From Streptomyces sp. A2-16 (lineage in GTDB: Bacteria > Actinomycetota > Actinomycetes > Streptomycetales > Streptomycetaceae), in contig NZ_CP063808.1 of NCBI RefSeq assembly GCF_018128905.1, positions 3,844,001 through 3,908,000 on the forward strand: a stretch of DNA of 64,000 bases, read 5' to 3'. Position 1 is the stretch's first letter. Each line of letters opens with the position of its first letter. The notes beneath the pieces are model-generated. The model had not been told where the DNA came from and made no database searches. It saw only the letters and a program-made list of their open reading frames with translations. A program made the position numbers and the translations under genes. Below, piece by piece: positions 1 to 7,485 of the stretch.

Positions 1-621
1 CTCCGCGCAGGCCGCGTCCAGGTAGCGCCCGTAGGCCGTGTCCAGACCCAGGTCCGTCATCAGGTTCGCGAAGAGCAGGGCATGGACACGGTCCGGGCGG
101 CCGCCGCCGAACTCGTCGAACTCCACCGCCGCCATGCCCGCCTTGGCCCGGCCCCACAGCCGCGGCAGCACCCACGCGTGCGGGTCGGCCTCCTTGAGGT
201 GGTAGAGCGAGCGCTGGGCCGCGTACTCGCGCACCTGCCACAGCTCGCCCTCCTTGCTCAGGTAGTGGCTGACTCCCGTGCCGTCGACCGGCTCCACGAG
301 AAGCCCGCCGAGCGCGTCCTCGACGCTGTCGTGGACGGGGGCGTCGGTGCGCAGGGCGGACAGGAAGCGGTGCTCCAGGGCTGCCCTGGTGCGCAGCAGG
401 TCGGGGTCCCACTCATGGTCGGACGTGACGCCCGCGAAGCCGCGGTAGTGCAGTTCGTAGCAGATGTAGAGGGCCAGCTGGAGGTCGTCGCCGTACACGT
501 CCGCCCTCGCGACGGTCTCGTGCGGCGGCAGGGGTCCCGCGCCGAGCAGATACTCCTGTACGGCGGCGGAGACCGGGCCCCGGGCCGACGGCAGCTGTGG
601 TTCTTGAGGGTCCTGAGGCAT
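1..621 (-). CDS. Iron-containing redox enzyme family protein (heme-oxygenase-like fold), 3' part cut by window edge
   Basis: The frame is open from an ATG at 619-621 (reading down) to the window edge, so the C-terminus is missing. The translation starts MPQDPQEPQLPSARGPVS and continues with helical segments rich in His, Glu and Tyr: ICYELHYRGFAGV, a run around EWDPDLLRTRAALE, and EFDEFGGGRPDRVHALLF near the edge. The spacing of His/Glu/Asp residues (YELHYR, DEFGGG) is that of the diiron or heme-oxygenase-fold 'iron-containing redox enzyme' proteins common in Streptomyces. Substrate is unknown. It is probably the first gene of a minus-strand unit running off the left edge. In other actinomycetes this family often sits next to a CDGSH iron-sulfur protein, which is not visible here. 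Family call is fairly secure; function is not. Confidence 0.7.
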   Translation of the reverse strand, partial: MPQDPQEPQLPSARGPVSAAVQEYLLGAGPLPPHETVARADVYGDDLQLALYICYELHYRGFAGVTSDHEWDPDLLRTRAALEHRFLSALRTDAPVHDSVEDALGGLLVEPVDGTGVSHYLSKEGELWQVREYAAQRSLYHLKEADPHAWVLPRLWGRAKAGMAAVEFDEFGGGRPDRVHALLFANLMTDLGLDTAYGRYLDAACAE

Positions 622-691
622 GGCCCCCGGGTACCCGGGCGGTGGCGGGTCACCCCCGCCCGATCGGGTCCGCCCGGGGGCCGGTGCGGGA

Positions 692-862
692 TCACTCGCC
701 CGCGGACTCCTCCTGGGCTCGCTCGTTCGGGGTGGTCGGGTCCCCGGCCTCGCCCCGGTGCGCCCGCTGCTCGTCGGAGTCCCGCACGCGCTTCTCGGCG
801 TCCTCGAACTCGTGCAGGACCTCGTCCAGGGCGGTGTGCGGTTTCTGCTCCTTCTCCGGCAC
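692..862 (-). CDS. Small charged hypothetical protein, 56 aa
   Basis: A GTG start at 860-862 follows a GAGAGGAG Shine-Dalgarno about 5 nt upstream, giving a 56-residue protein beginning VPEKEQKPHTALDEVL. It is very hydrophilic, rich in Glu, Asp and Arg, and probably a single helix (residues about 10-32) with a disordered C-terminus. There is no signal peptide, membrane segment or Cys. A longer frame exists upstream, but its extra residues are Pro/Ser/Arg-rich and it lacks a ribosome-binding site, so the internal GTG is preferred. It lies between the Ppx-type phosphatase and the redox enzyme on the same strand. Small acidic proteins of this type are conserved in Streptomyces without a known function. 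Confidence 0.55.
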   Translation of the reverse strand: MPEKEQKPHTALDEVLHEFEDAEKRVRDSDEQRAHRGEAGDPTTPNERAQEESAGE

Positions 863-884
863 GGCTGTCTCCTCTCGAACCTCG

Positions 885-1895
885 TCAGGTGGTGGCGGCC
901 GCGATGCGCAGGGGTACCGGCTCGGGGGGAGCGATGGTCTCCTCGTTGCGGCGGGCGATCTCGGCCCACCAGGAGGCACCGTCCTCGATGTGCCGCAGCA
1001 GGATGCCCTCGCGGATGGCCCAGGGGCAGATGGTGACGGTCCTGACCCCGGTGAGTTTCAGCGCCGTGTGCCCGACCACCGCACCGGCCAGGCTCTGTGC
1101 GGCGCGCGGAGCGGAGATGCCGGGCAGCTCGGCCCGGCGCGCGGGCGGGAGGGCGGCCAGGGACTCGATGGCCTTCCGCAGATCGGCGCGGTGCATGCGG
1201 CGCTCCTCGAACGGGCCGCGCCGCCCGGGCGGGGCCCCGCACAGCCTTCCCAACTGCTCGAAGGTGCGTGAGGTGGCCACCGCGGTGCGCGGTCCCTCCC
1301 AGCGGATCCGGGAGGCCGCGTCCCGCAGTTGGTGGCGCACCTTGCGGCGCAGCGCCCGCACGGCCTCCAGGGGCGGCTGGTCCTGTCCCTCGAAGAACTC
1401 GTGGGTCAACCGGCCCGCGCCCAGCGGCAGCGAGGCCACGTAGTCCGGCAACCGGCCGCGTCCGAAGGCCACTTCGAGCGATCCGCCGCCGATGTCGAAG
1501 AGCGCGAGCGGTCCCGCGCGCCAGCCCATCCAGCGCCGCGCCCCGAGGAACGTGAGCTCCGCCTCCACCTCGCCCGGCAGGGTGTACAGGCCGACGCCGG
1601 TCCGGGTGCGGACGGTGCGCAGCACCTCCTGGCGGTTCGGCGCGGAGCGCACCACTGCGGTCGCGAAGGCCAGCGGCCCGGCCGCGCCCCACCGGGCGGC
1701 GGTCCGGCTCGCCCCCTCCACCGCCTCCACCAGCCGTTCCACGGCCTCCTCGGGGATCGGACCGCCGTGCGACACATGATCGGCGAGTCTCAGCCGCCAC
1801 TTCGCCGTGTGCACCGGCAGTGGCACCCCGCCCTCGGCGTCCGCCACCACGAGCCGGACGGTGTTCGATCCCACATCCATCACGCTTATCCGCAT
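885..1895 (-). CDS. Ppx/GppA-family phosphatase (exopolyphosphatase type), 336 aa
   Basis: This is an actin-fold (ASKHA) phosphatase expected to hydrolyse inorganic polyphosphate or pppGpp. The first phosphate-binding loop, DVGSNTVRLVVAD, is at residues 7-19. The second, FDIGGGSLEVAFG, lies near residue 150, and SLPLGAGRLTHEFF follows it. The 336-residue length fits the short, single-module actinobacterial Ppx type that lacks the C-terminal HD domain of E. coli Ppx. The ATG at 1893-1895 is chosen because the conserved N-terminus MRISVMDVGSNT begins there; the extra 42 codons upstream look non-coding. The gene is followed on the same strand by the 56-aa protein. A cytoplasmic role in polyphosphate or stringent-response turnover is known for the family; this member's substrate is an inference. 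Confidence 0.85.
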   Translation of the reverse strand: MRISVMDVGSNTVRLVVADAEGGVPLPVHTAKWRLRLADHVSHGGPIPEEAVERLVEAVEGASRTAARWGAAGPLAFATAVVRSAPNRQEVLRTVRTRTGVGLYTLPGEVEAELTFLGARRWMGWRAGPLALFDIGGGSLEVAFGRGRLPDYVASLPLGAGRLTHEFFEGQDQPPLEAVRALRRKVRHQLRDAASRIRWEGPRTAVATSRTFEQLGRLCGAPPGRRGPFEERRMHRADLRKAIESLAALPPARRAELPGISAPRAAQSLAGAVVGHTALKLTGVRTVTICPWAIREGILLRHIEDGASWWAEIARRNEETIAPPEPVPLRIAAATT

Positions 1896-2073
1896 GGCCC
1901 TGTGGGTACCCAGGCTGAACCGCTTGCAACGCCGGCCGTACCCACCGAGGGTCGCTCTCGGCCACGGTTCGGGCACCGCGCGTGTGCGACAGACCTGTCG
2001 CAGGGCAGCGAGAAGGGCCACCGTCTCCCTGCTGACGGCGGCCCTTCGGCAACGGCGGCTCCCGCTGCGTCGG

Positions 2074-3576
2074 CTATATGTGGACGACGGGTGCGGCGTC
2101 CGCGTCCAGCTCCGGCACCCCGCGCCGGAAGAGCAGGAAGGTGATCAGCGCGCCGGCGGCGAACAGGCCCGCCGACCACCAGAAGGCGGCGGTGTAGCTC
2201 TCGATCGTCGCCTGGGCCTGGACCAGCTTGTTCGACGGGTCCTTGCCGGCCAGGTAGTCGGTGGCGGCGCTCGCGGCCAGCGTGCTCAGCAGCGCCGTAC
2301 CGATCGAACCGCCCACCTGCTGCATGGCGTTGACGGTGGCGGAGGCGACTCCGGCGTCCTCGGCCGCGACCCCGCCGGTGGCCAGCTGCATGGCCGGCGG
2401 CATGACCAGTCCGAGACCGAAGCCGGTCACGATCAGCTGCGGCAGCACCGCGGACGGGTAGCTGGAGCCGACGCCGATCCCGGTCAGCCAGGCCATGCCG
2501 ACCGCGGCGACCGCGAAGCCCAGCGGGATGACCGCCTTCGGCCCGATCCGGGGCACCAGCATCGTGGTGCCGATCTGTGCCGCGACCATCAGCGCGGCGA
2601 CCATCGGCAGGAACGCCACGCCGGTCTTGGTCGGGCTGAAGCCCAGGTTCAGCTGGAGGTAGTAGGTGAGGAAGAGGAAGACGCCGAACATGCCGCCGCC
2701 GGAGATGAGCACGGCCAGGAAGGAGGCGGCGCGGTTGCGGTCCAGCAGGATGCGCAGCGGCAGCAGCGGGTGCGCGGCCCGGGTCTGCCACCAGGCGAAG
2801 GCGACCAGCAGCACTCCGCCGGCGATCAGGAAGCCCCAGGTCTCGGGGGCGTTCCAGTCGTGCGTCTCGGCGTTGGAGAAGCCGTACACCAGGGAGAAGA
2901 GGCCGGCGGCGACCAGTACCGTGCCGGGCACGTCGAGCTTGGAGTTGGCGGCGTCACGGTGGTTGTGCAGGAGCAGCCAGCCGCCCGCGAAGGCGACGAC
3001 GGCGATGACGACGTTGACGTAGAGCGTCCAGCGCCAGTCGAGCGCGTCGGTCAGGACGCCGCCCAGCAGCAGGCCCACGGCACCGCCGGCACCGGCGATG
3101 GCGCCGTACACACTGAACGCCCTGGCCCGTTCGCGGGCGTCGGTGAACGTCGTGTTGAGCAGGGACAGCGCGGCCGGTGCGAGGAGCGCGCCGAAGGCGC
3201 CCTGCAGGGCACGGGCGGTGACCAGCATCTCGAAGTTGGTGGCGGCACCGCCGAGCGCGGAGACCGCCGCGAAGCCGACGACTCCGACGAGGAAGGCCGT
3301 CTTGCGGCCGAAGAGGTCGGCTATGCGGCCGCCGAGCAGCAGCAGGGAGGCGAACGCGAGGGCGTAGGCCGTGACGATCCACTGCCGGTTGCCGTCGGAG
3401 AATCCGAGGTCGGCCTGGGCCGAGGGCAGGGCGATGTTCACGATGGTGGCGTCGAGGACCACCATGAGCTGGGCGAGGGCGATGACGGCGAGGATCCACC
3501 ACCGCTTGGTCGAGGCGCCGGCCGGCGCCTCGACGGCGCCCTCCTGGCCGCTCTCGGTCAGAGTCTTCTGGGACAT
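2074..3576 (-). CDS. DHA2-family MFS drug:proton antiporter, 500 aa
   Basis: A 14-transmembrane-segment EmrB/QacA-type exporter. The N-terminus RWWILAVIALAQLMVVLDATIVNIALP carries the DHA2 motif D1/LDxTIVNxALP, followed by the motif A loop GGRIADLFGRK between TM2 and TM3 and the motif C-like GPLLGGVLTDxxxWRWxFYVN equivalent (GLLLGGVLTDALDWRWTLYVN). The ATG at 3574-3576 is chosen because upstream codons run through the operator region and only this start precedes the conserved TM1. Such proteins export cationic drugs, dyes or antibiotics across the cytoplasmic membrane. Two strong inverted repeats sit in its promoter (3621-3635 and 3660-3681), implying a dimeric repressor, but no TetR gene lies next to it; the divergent neighbour is an ArsR-type regulator. 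The substrate is unknown. Confidence 0.9.
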   Translation of the reverse strand: MSQKTLTESGQEGAVEAPAGASTKRWWILAVIALAQLMVVLDATIVNIALPSAQADLGFSDGNRQWIVTAYALAFASLLLLGGRIADLFGRKTAFLVGVVGFAAVSALGGAATNFEMLVTARALQGAFGALLAPAALSLLNTTFTDARERARAFSVYGAIAGAGGAVGLLLGGVLTDALDWRWTLYVNVVIAVVAFAGGWLLLHNHRDAANSKLDVPGTVLVAAGLFSLVYGFSNAETHDWNAPETWGFLIAGGVLLVAFAWWQTRAAHPLLPLRILLDRNRAASFLAVLISGGGMFGVFLFLTYYLQLNLGFSPTKTGVAFLPMVAALMVAAQIGTTMLVPRIGPKAVIPLGFAVAAVGMAWLTGIGVGSSYPSAVLPQLIVTGFGLGLVMPPAMQLATGGVAAEDAGVASATVNAMQQVGGSIGTALLSTLAASAATDYLAGKDPSNKLVQAQATIESYTAAFWWSAGLFAAGALITFLLFRRGVPELDADAAPVVHI

Positions 3577-3620
3577 GGAACAACTCCAGGGAAAGTCGGC
3601 TGTGCTCGTCCGGTCCATAA

Positions 3621-3635
3621 ACGAAACCGTTTCGT
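3621..3635. promoter_or_regulatory. Inverted repeat, probable operator 1 of the DHA2 exporter gene
   Basis: ACGAAAC-C-GTTTCGT is a perfect 7-1-7 inverted repeat lying 45-59 nt upstream of the exporter ATG. It shares the CGAAAC/GTTTCG half-site with the second repeat at 3660-3681. Sites of this form are typical TetR-family operators in actinomycetes. The cognate repressor is not identifiable nearby. Confidence 0.6.
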
Positions 3636-3659
3636 ACACGTAGAGGCTAGACGACTCCG

Positions 3660-3681
3660 AGCGAAACGGCAACGTTTCGCT
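3660..3681. promoter_or_regulatory. Inverted repeat, probable operator 2 of the DHA2 exporter gene
   Basis: AGCGAAACG, a GCAA spacer, then CGTTTCGCT forms a perfect 9-4-9 inverted repeat between the exporter gene and the divergent ArsR gene. It repeats the half-site of operator 1, with centres about 42 bp apart, so one regulator could occupy both sites. It could also influence the divergent promoter at 3717-3746. Confidence 0.6.
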
Positions 3682-3716
3682 GAGGAGGTGATCGAGATGA
3701 CTCCCGGCTGTATTCC

Positions 3717-3746
3717 TTGACAGGCATATAACCAGAGAGGCATATT
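3717..3746 (+). promoter_or_regulatory. Probable leaderless promoter of the ArsR/SRPBCC pair
   Basis: A perfect -35 box TTGACA (3717-3722) is followed after 18 bp by CATATT (3741-3746), with the ATG only 7 nt further on, so transcription would start at or next to the start codon. The octamer-like GGCATAT occurs twice (3723-3729 and 3739-3745), overlapping the spacer and -10 region. This placement suits autorepression by the ArsR protein. The binding is an inference. Confidence 0.5.
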
Positions 3747-3752
3747 GAAGTC

Positions 3753-4136
3753 ATGTCCGATGCCTCGCTCTGGACCGCCCTCGCCGACCCCCATCGGCGG
3801 GCCATCGTCGCGCTGCTCCTGGAGCGGCCCCGGCCCGTCGGGGAGATCGTGGAGGCGTGCGGCCTGAGTCAGCCGAGCACCTCCAAGCATCTGAAGGTGC
3901 TCAGGGAAGCCGGGCTGGTGCGGGTACGGCAGGACGCGCAGCGCCGCGTCTACGCCCTCGACCCGGCCCCGATCGCCGAGCTCGACGCCTGGCTGGCCCC
4001 CTACCGCAAGCTCTGGAACGCGAGCCTGGACGCGCTCGGCGCCCGCCTGGACGCGACGGCGCCGACAACCTCCGAGGAAAAACCCGAAGAACGCGAAGCA
4101 CCCGAAGAACCACAGGAACCCGCCCCGAAGGACTGA
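3753..4136 (+). CDS. ArsR-family winged-helix transcriptional regulator, 127 aa
   Basis: Residues about 5-85 form a compact winged HTH: SLWTALADPHRRAIVALLLE, then the recognition segment EACGLSQPSTSKHLKVLREAGLV and the wing RVRQDAQRRVYALDP. This is the ArsR subgroup paired with AHSA1/SRPBCC proteins. It lacks the CxC metal-binding motif of arsenic or cadmium sensors, so metal sensing is not indicated. The C-terminus (from about residue 110) is Glu/Pro-rich and probably disordered. The stop is 6 nt before the SRPBCC gene, so the two are co-transcribed. The family usually represses its own operon; the ligand is unknown. Confidence 0.85.
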   Translation: MSDASLWTALADPHRRAIVALLLERPRPVGEIVEACGLSQPSTSKHLKVLREAGLVRVRQDAQRRVYALDPAPIAELDAWLAPYRKLWNASLDALGARLDATAPTTSEEKPEEREAPEEPQEPAPKD

Positions 4137-4142
4137 TCCGCC

Positions 4143-4652
4143 ATGGCCGCAGATCTCACCGGCACCTATCTGACCCTGGACGACGGCCGCCCCGCCGTCC
4201 GCTTCAGCCGCACCTACGACCACCCCGTCGACCGCGTCTGGCAGTTCGTGACCGACGCCGACGAGCTCGCCCACTGGTTCCCGTCCCGCGCCGAGATCGA
4301 GCTGCGCCCCGGCGGCACCGTCACCTTCAGCGGCGACCCCCACATGGAGGACTCCACGGGCCGGGTCATCGCCGTCGACGAGCCCCGGCACGTCTCCTTC
4401 GAGTGGGGCGGCGACGAACTGCGCTTCGACCTGGAACCACTGGACGAGAAGCGGACGCGCTTCACGCTCACCAACGTGCTGAGCGCCGCCGACACCGCGG
4501 CCCGAAACGGCGCCGGCTGGGACGTGTGCCTCGCCCGCCTCGACGCGCGGGCCCGCGACGAGCACCCCGGAGGGCCCGACTGGGAGGAGCTCTACCAGGC
4601 GTACGTCGACGCCGGGATCCCCTCCGGCGCGGCGGTCCCCGGCACGCACTGA
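4143..4652 (+). CDS. SRPBCC-family protein (AHSA1/START-like), 169 aa
   Basis: The protein starts with a START-like helix-grip core: VRFSRTYDHPVDRVWQFVTDADELAHWFPSRAEI, then GGTVTFSG, GRVIAVDEPRHVSFEWGGDELRFDLEPL and RTRFTLTNVL. This is the Aha1 C-terminal-like (AHSA1) pattern of a hydrophobic ligand pocket closed by a C-terminal helix (about residues 125-160). No catalytic residues are defined for this family; ligand binding or a chaperone-like role is usually inferred. The ATG is 6 nt after the ArsR stop. This ArsR-SRPBCC gene pair is very common in Actinobacteria, and the regulator may respond to the same ligand. It converges with the peptide exporter gene at 4671, leaving 18 bp between the stops. 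Confidence 0.85.
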   Translation: MAADLTGTYLTLDDGRPAVRFSRTYDHPVDRVWQFVTDADELAHWFPSRAEIELRPGGTVTFSGDPHMEDSTGRVIAVDEPRHVSFEWGGDELRFDLEPLDEKRTRFTLTNVLSAADTAARNGAGWDVCLARLDARARDEHPGGPDWEELYQAYVDAGIPSGAAVPGTH

Positions 4653-4670
4653 CCGGGGACGGACCGGCCC

Positions 4671-7484
4671 TCACGCCATCTGCCGCCGCACCAGCTCGTG
4701 CAGCCGGCCGCCCGTGTCCGCGAGCAGCTGTGCGGGCGGCCCCTGCTGGGCGACCTTGCCGTTCTCCATCACGATCACTCGGTCGGCGTCCAGCACCGTG
4801 GACAGCCGGTGGGCGATGACGATCCGGGTGGCGTTGAGGGCCTTGGTGGACTCGATGACCGTGCGCTGGGTGTCGTTGTCCAGGGCGCTGGTCGCCTCGT
4901 CGAAGAAGAGGATCCGCGGCCGCCGGATCAACGCCTGCGCGATCATGAGGCGTTGACGCTGGCCGCCGGAGATCGCCCCGCTGCCCGAGACGATGGTGTG
5001 CAGACCCATCGGCATCCGCTGGATGTCCTCCGCGAGCCCCGCCATCGCGGCCGCCGCCATCGCCTCCTCGGGCGTGTAGGGCTCGGTGCCGCAGATGACG
5101 TCCAGGATGGACCCGGTGAACGGCTGGGCGTGCTGGAGGACGACACCGCACTGCCGGCGCACCGCCGACTGGTCGAGGGCGGCCAGGTCCTGGCCGTCGT
5201 ACAGGACACTCCCGGAGACCGGACGGTCGAAGCCGATCAGCAGCCTGAGCAGGGTCGATTTGCCGCAGCCGCTCGGGCCGACGATCGCCACGAACTCGCC
5301 CGGCCGGATCTCGAAGGACACGTCGTCAAGGATCAGGGGGCCGTCGTCGGAGTAGCGGAAGGAGAGCCTGCGGGCCTCCATCGCCCCGGTGAGCGGGCCC
5401 GGCCGGGTGCTCGCGGTGCGGACCTCCGGCTGCGCCTCCAGGACCGGCTTGATCTCCTCGAACAGCGGGAGTGCGGCCACCGCCGAGACGAAGGCGCCGG
5501 TGAGCGAGGTGACCGCGGTCAGGAGCATCGTCACCGAGGTGTTGAAGGTGAGGAACTCCGCCGCGGACATCGAGCCGCGTGCCGGACCCGCGAGCAGCAT
5601 GAACATCAGCAGGGTGCACAGCGGGAGATAGACCGAACCCATCACCGAGGTGAGGTTCTTGATGCGGCCGACCTTCTGCTGGAGCTCGCGGCTGCGGGCG
5701 AACTCCGAGGCCCAGGCCGCGTACGCGTAGTTCTCCGCGGCCGCCACCCTCAGCTTGGGCAGACCGCGCAGGGTCTGGAAGGCCTGGTTGTTCAGCTTGT
5801 TGCCGAGCACCACCAGCCGCCGCTGCCAGCGCACCTGCCACAGCCCGAGACCGAGGAAGCCGGCGGCGATGACGACGAGCATGGCGATCGCCGCCATGGC
5901 CATCGGGACGCTGTACCAGAACAGCAGGGCCAGGTTCATCGCGCCGACGGTCACCGACTGGGCGACGGTGGGGCCGATGCCCGCCATCATCCGCCGGATC
6001 GAGCTGATCCCCATGGCCTGGCTCGCCAGTTCACCGGTCGAGCGCTCGGTGAAGAACTTCGTGGGAAGTCTCAGCAGCCGGTCCCAGACGGCCGGTTGGA
6101 GGGTCGCCTCGATACGGCCCTCCAGACGCAGCATGGTGAGGTTCTGGAGCAGCATGAAGGCCGCCGTCACCACACCGCTGACCATCACCGCCAGACACAC
6201 CTGCACGATCAGGTCGGTCTGCGCCTTCGGCACGAACTCGCCGAGCACCTTGCCCGTCGCGATGGGGACCAGCGCACCGATCGCCACCGTCACCAGGCCG
6301 CTGAGCAGCAGGTTCGTCACATCGCCGCCGGTGCCGCGCATGCTGAAGCGCACCAGCCCGAGCGGGCTGAGTCTCCGGTCGGGCAGCGGGCGGTAGAACA
6401 TCACCGCGCGCGGCTCGAACTCCTCGGCGTTGTCCTTCTCGATCGGAGTCTCACGCCCGGTCGCCGGATGCACCGCCACATAGCCGCCGCGCCGCCACAG
6501 CAGCGCGACCGGCGCCCCCGACAGGGCCCGGTGGCCCACCAGCGGTCCGACGTCGTCCCGCCACCAACTGCCCTCCAGGCGCACCGACCTGATACGGACA
6601 CGGGAGGCGAGGGCGATCCGCTCGACCGGGTCGAGACGATCGCTCTCGGTGCCGCTGTGCGCGTTGTCCGCGAGCCGGATGCCGGCCGCGTCGGCGACCA
6701 GCTTGCACGCCGCGAAGCCGGCGTCGGCGTCCGCGGCCGTCGTGCGCTGCTTCGACCTGCCGATGGACGCGAGCAGGGTCCGGTCGGCCTGGGCACGCAC
6801 CGCCTCACCGGCCTTGATACCGGCGGCCGTCCGGGTCTCGTGCGTGCGCTCCAGCTGCTCGATCCAGCGGTCCAGAGCGGTCAGCAGCCGGTACTGCTGG
6901 TCCACCATGGACTGCCAGACCCCGGGGTCCATCAGCAGGTCGGCGGCCGCCTCGGCGCCGTAGAGCGAGCCGTACTGCACACTGCCCGGCGGGACCTGCA
7001 TCCAGAAGACGTCGTCGTCGGTCGGGGCGGCGGCCCGCTCGTCGGCCATCGGCGCCTGGAAGAGGATGGACAGGCTTCGGCCCACACCGAGAGCGAGGGC
7101 GTACTCCAGGGGGCTCGTCGTCGGCGGCACGTACTGGGGGTTGCCGTACTCGTCGTACGACCAGGTCTGGGTGTTCGCGGGCTCGTACAGCTCACGCAGG
7201 CCGATGCGGTGCACCACGCAGTCCCTGAGCGGCCGGGCGACCAGGGTGTGCTGCGGGCCCGCCACCGGCCCGAGCAGCAGTGCGCCCGGCTCCAGACGGC
7301 CCAGGTGGTGCCAGTGGCCCTGCTGTTCGGCGTCGACCGCGAACAGGTCCACCGCGCCCGACACGACGAGCCACAGCACCTGCGGCCCTTCGAGGTCGAT
7401 GCGGCTGAAACCGGCGCAGTCGACCCGCGTGCCCAGCTGCCCGAGGGCATTGAGGACGACATCACCTTCGTGTGCGGTAGTCAT
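4671..7484 (-). CDS. NHLP-type bacteriocin export ABC transporter, permease/ATPase subunit, 937 aa
   Basis: This is the second, peptidase-lacking ABC half-transporter of the NHLP (nitrile hydratase leader peptide) export class. The first ~130 residues resemble a cyclic-nucleotide-binding-like cupin domain, followed by a long soluble linker. A six-segment type-1 exporter membrane domain spans about 380-660, and the nucleotide-binding domain about 690-937. Walker A is VGPSGCGKST near residue 735, the signature ISGGQRQR near 838, Walker B ILFFDEA near 860 and the H-loop AHR near 890, all intact. The large N-terminal region and 937-residue length are typical of the family. It starts 1 nt after the stop of the C39-containing partner, so the two are translationally coupled and probably form a heterodimer that exports the peptide encoded at 10680-10895. 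Confidence 0.9.
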   Translation of the reverse strand: MTTAHEGDVVLNALGQLGTRVDCAGFSRIDLEGPQVLWLVVSGAVDLFAVDAEQQGHWHHLGRLEPGALLLGPVAGPQHTLVARPLRDCVVHRIGLRELYEPANTQTWSYDEYGNPQYVPPTTSPLEYALALGVGRSLSILFQAPMADERAAAPTDDDVFWMQVPPGSVQYGSLYGAEAAADLLMDPGVWQSMVDQQYRLLTALDRWIEQLERTHETRTAAGIKAGEAVRAQADRTLLASIGRSKQRTTAADADAGFAACKLVADAAGIRLADNAHSGTESDRLDPVERIALASRVRIRSVRLEGSWWRDDVGPLVGHRALSGAPVALLWRRGGYVAVHPATGRETPIEKDNAEEFEPRAVMFYRPLPDRRLSPLGLVRFSMRGTGGDVTNLLLSGLVTVAIGALVPIATGKVLGEFVPKAQTDLIVQVCLAVMVSGVVTAAFMLLQNLTMLRLEGRIEATLQPAVWDRLLRLPTKFFTERSTGELASQAMGISSIRRMMAGIGPTVAQSVTVGAMNLALLFWYSVPMAMAAIAMLVVIAAGFLGLGLWQVRWQRRLVVLGNKLNNQAFQTLRGLPKLRVAAAENYAYAAWASEFARSRELQQKVGRIKNLTSVMGSVYLPLCTLLMFMLLAGPARGSMSAAEFLTFNTSVTMLLTAVTSLTGAFVSAVAALPLFEEIKPVLEAQPEVRTASTRPGPLTGAMEARRLSFRYSDDGPLILDDVSFEIRPGEFVAIVGPSGCGKSTLLRLLIGFDRPVSGSVLYDGQDLAALDQSAVRRQCGVVLQHAQPFTGSILDVICGTEPYTPEEAMAAAAMAGLAEDIQRMPMGLHTIVSGSGAISGGQRQRLMIAQALIRRPRILFFDEATSALDNDTQRTVIESTKALNATRIVIAHRLSTVLDADRVIVMENGKVAQQGPPAQLLADTGGRLHELVRRQMA

Positions 7485-7485
7485 C

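Noticed and set aside
1807..3720. 637-codon plus-strand frame opposite the DHA2 exporter
   Set aside because: It is rich in Gly, Asp, Arg and His with no fold signature and lies antisense to a transmembrane protein with perfect motifs; long antisense frames are expected at this GC content.
3753..4136. Arsenic-sensing role for the ArsR-type regulator
   Set aside because: No CxC metal-binding motif and no arsenic genes nearby; the SRPBCC partner marks a different subgroup.
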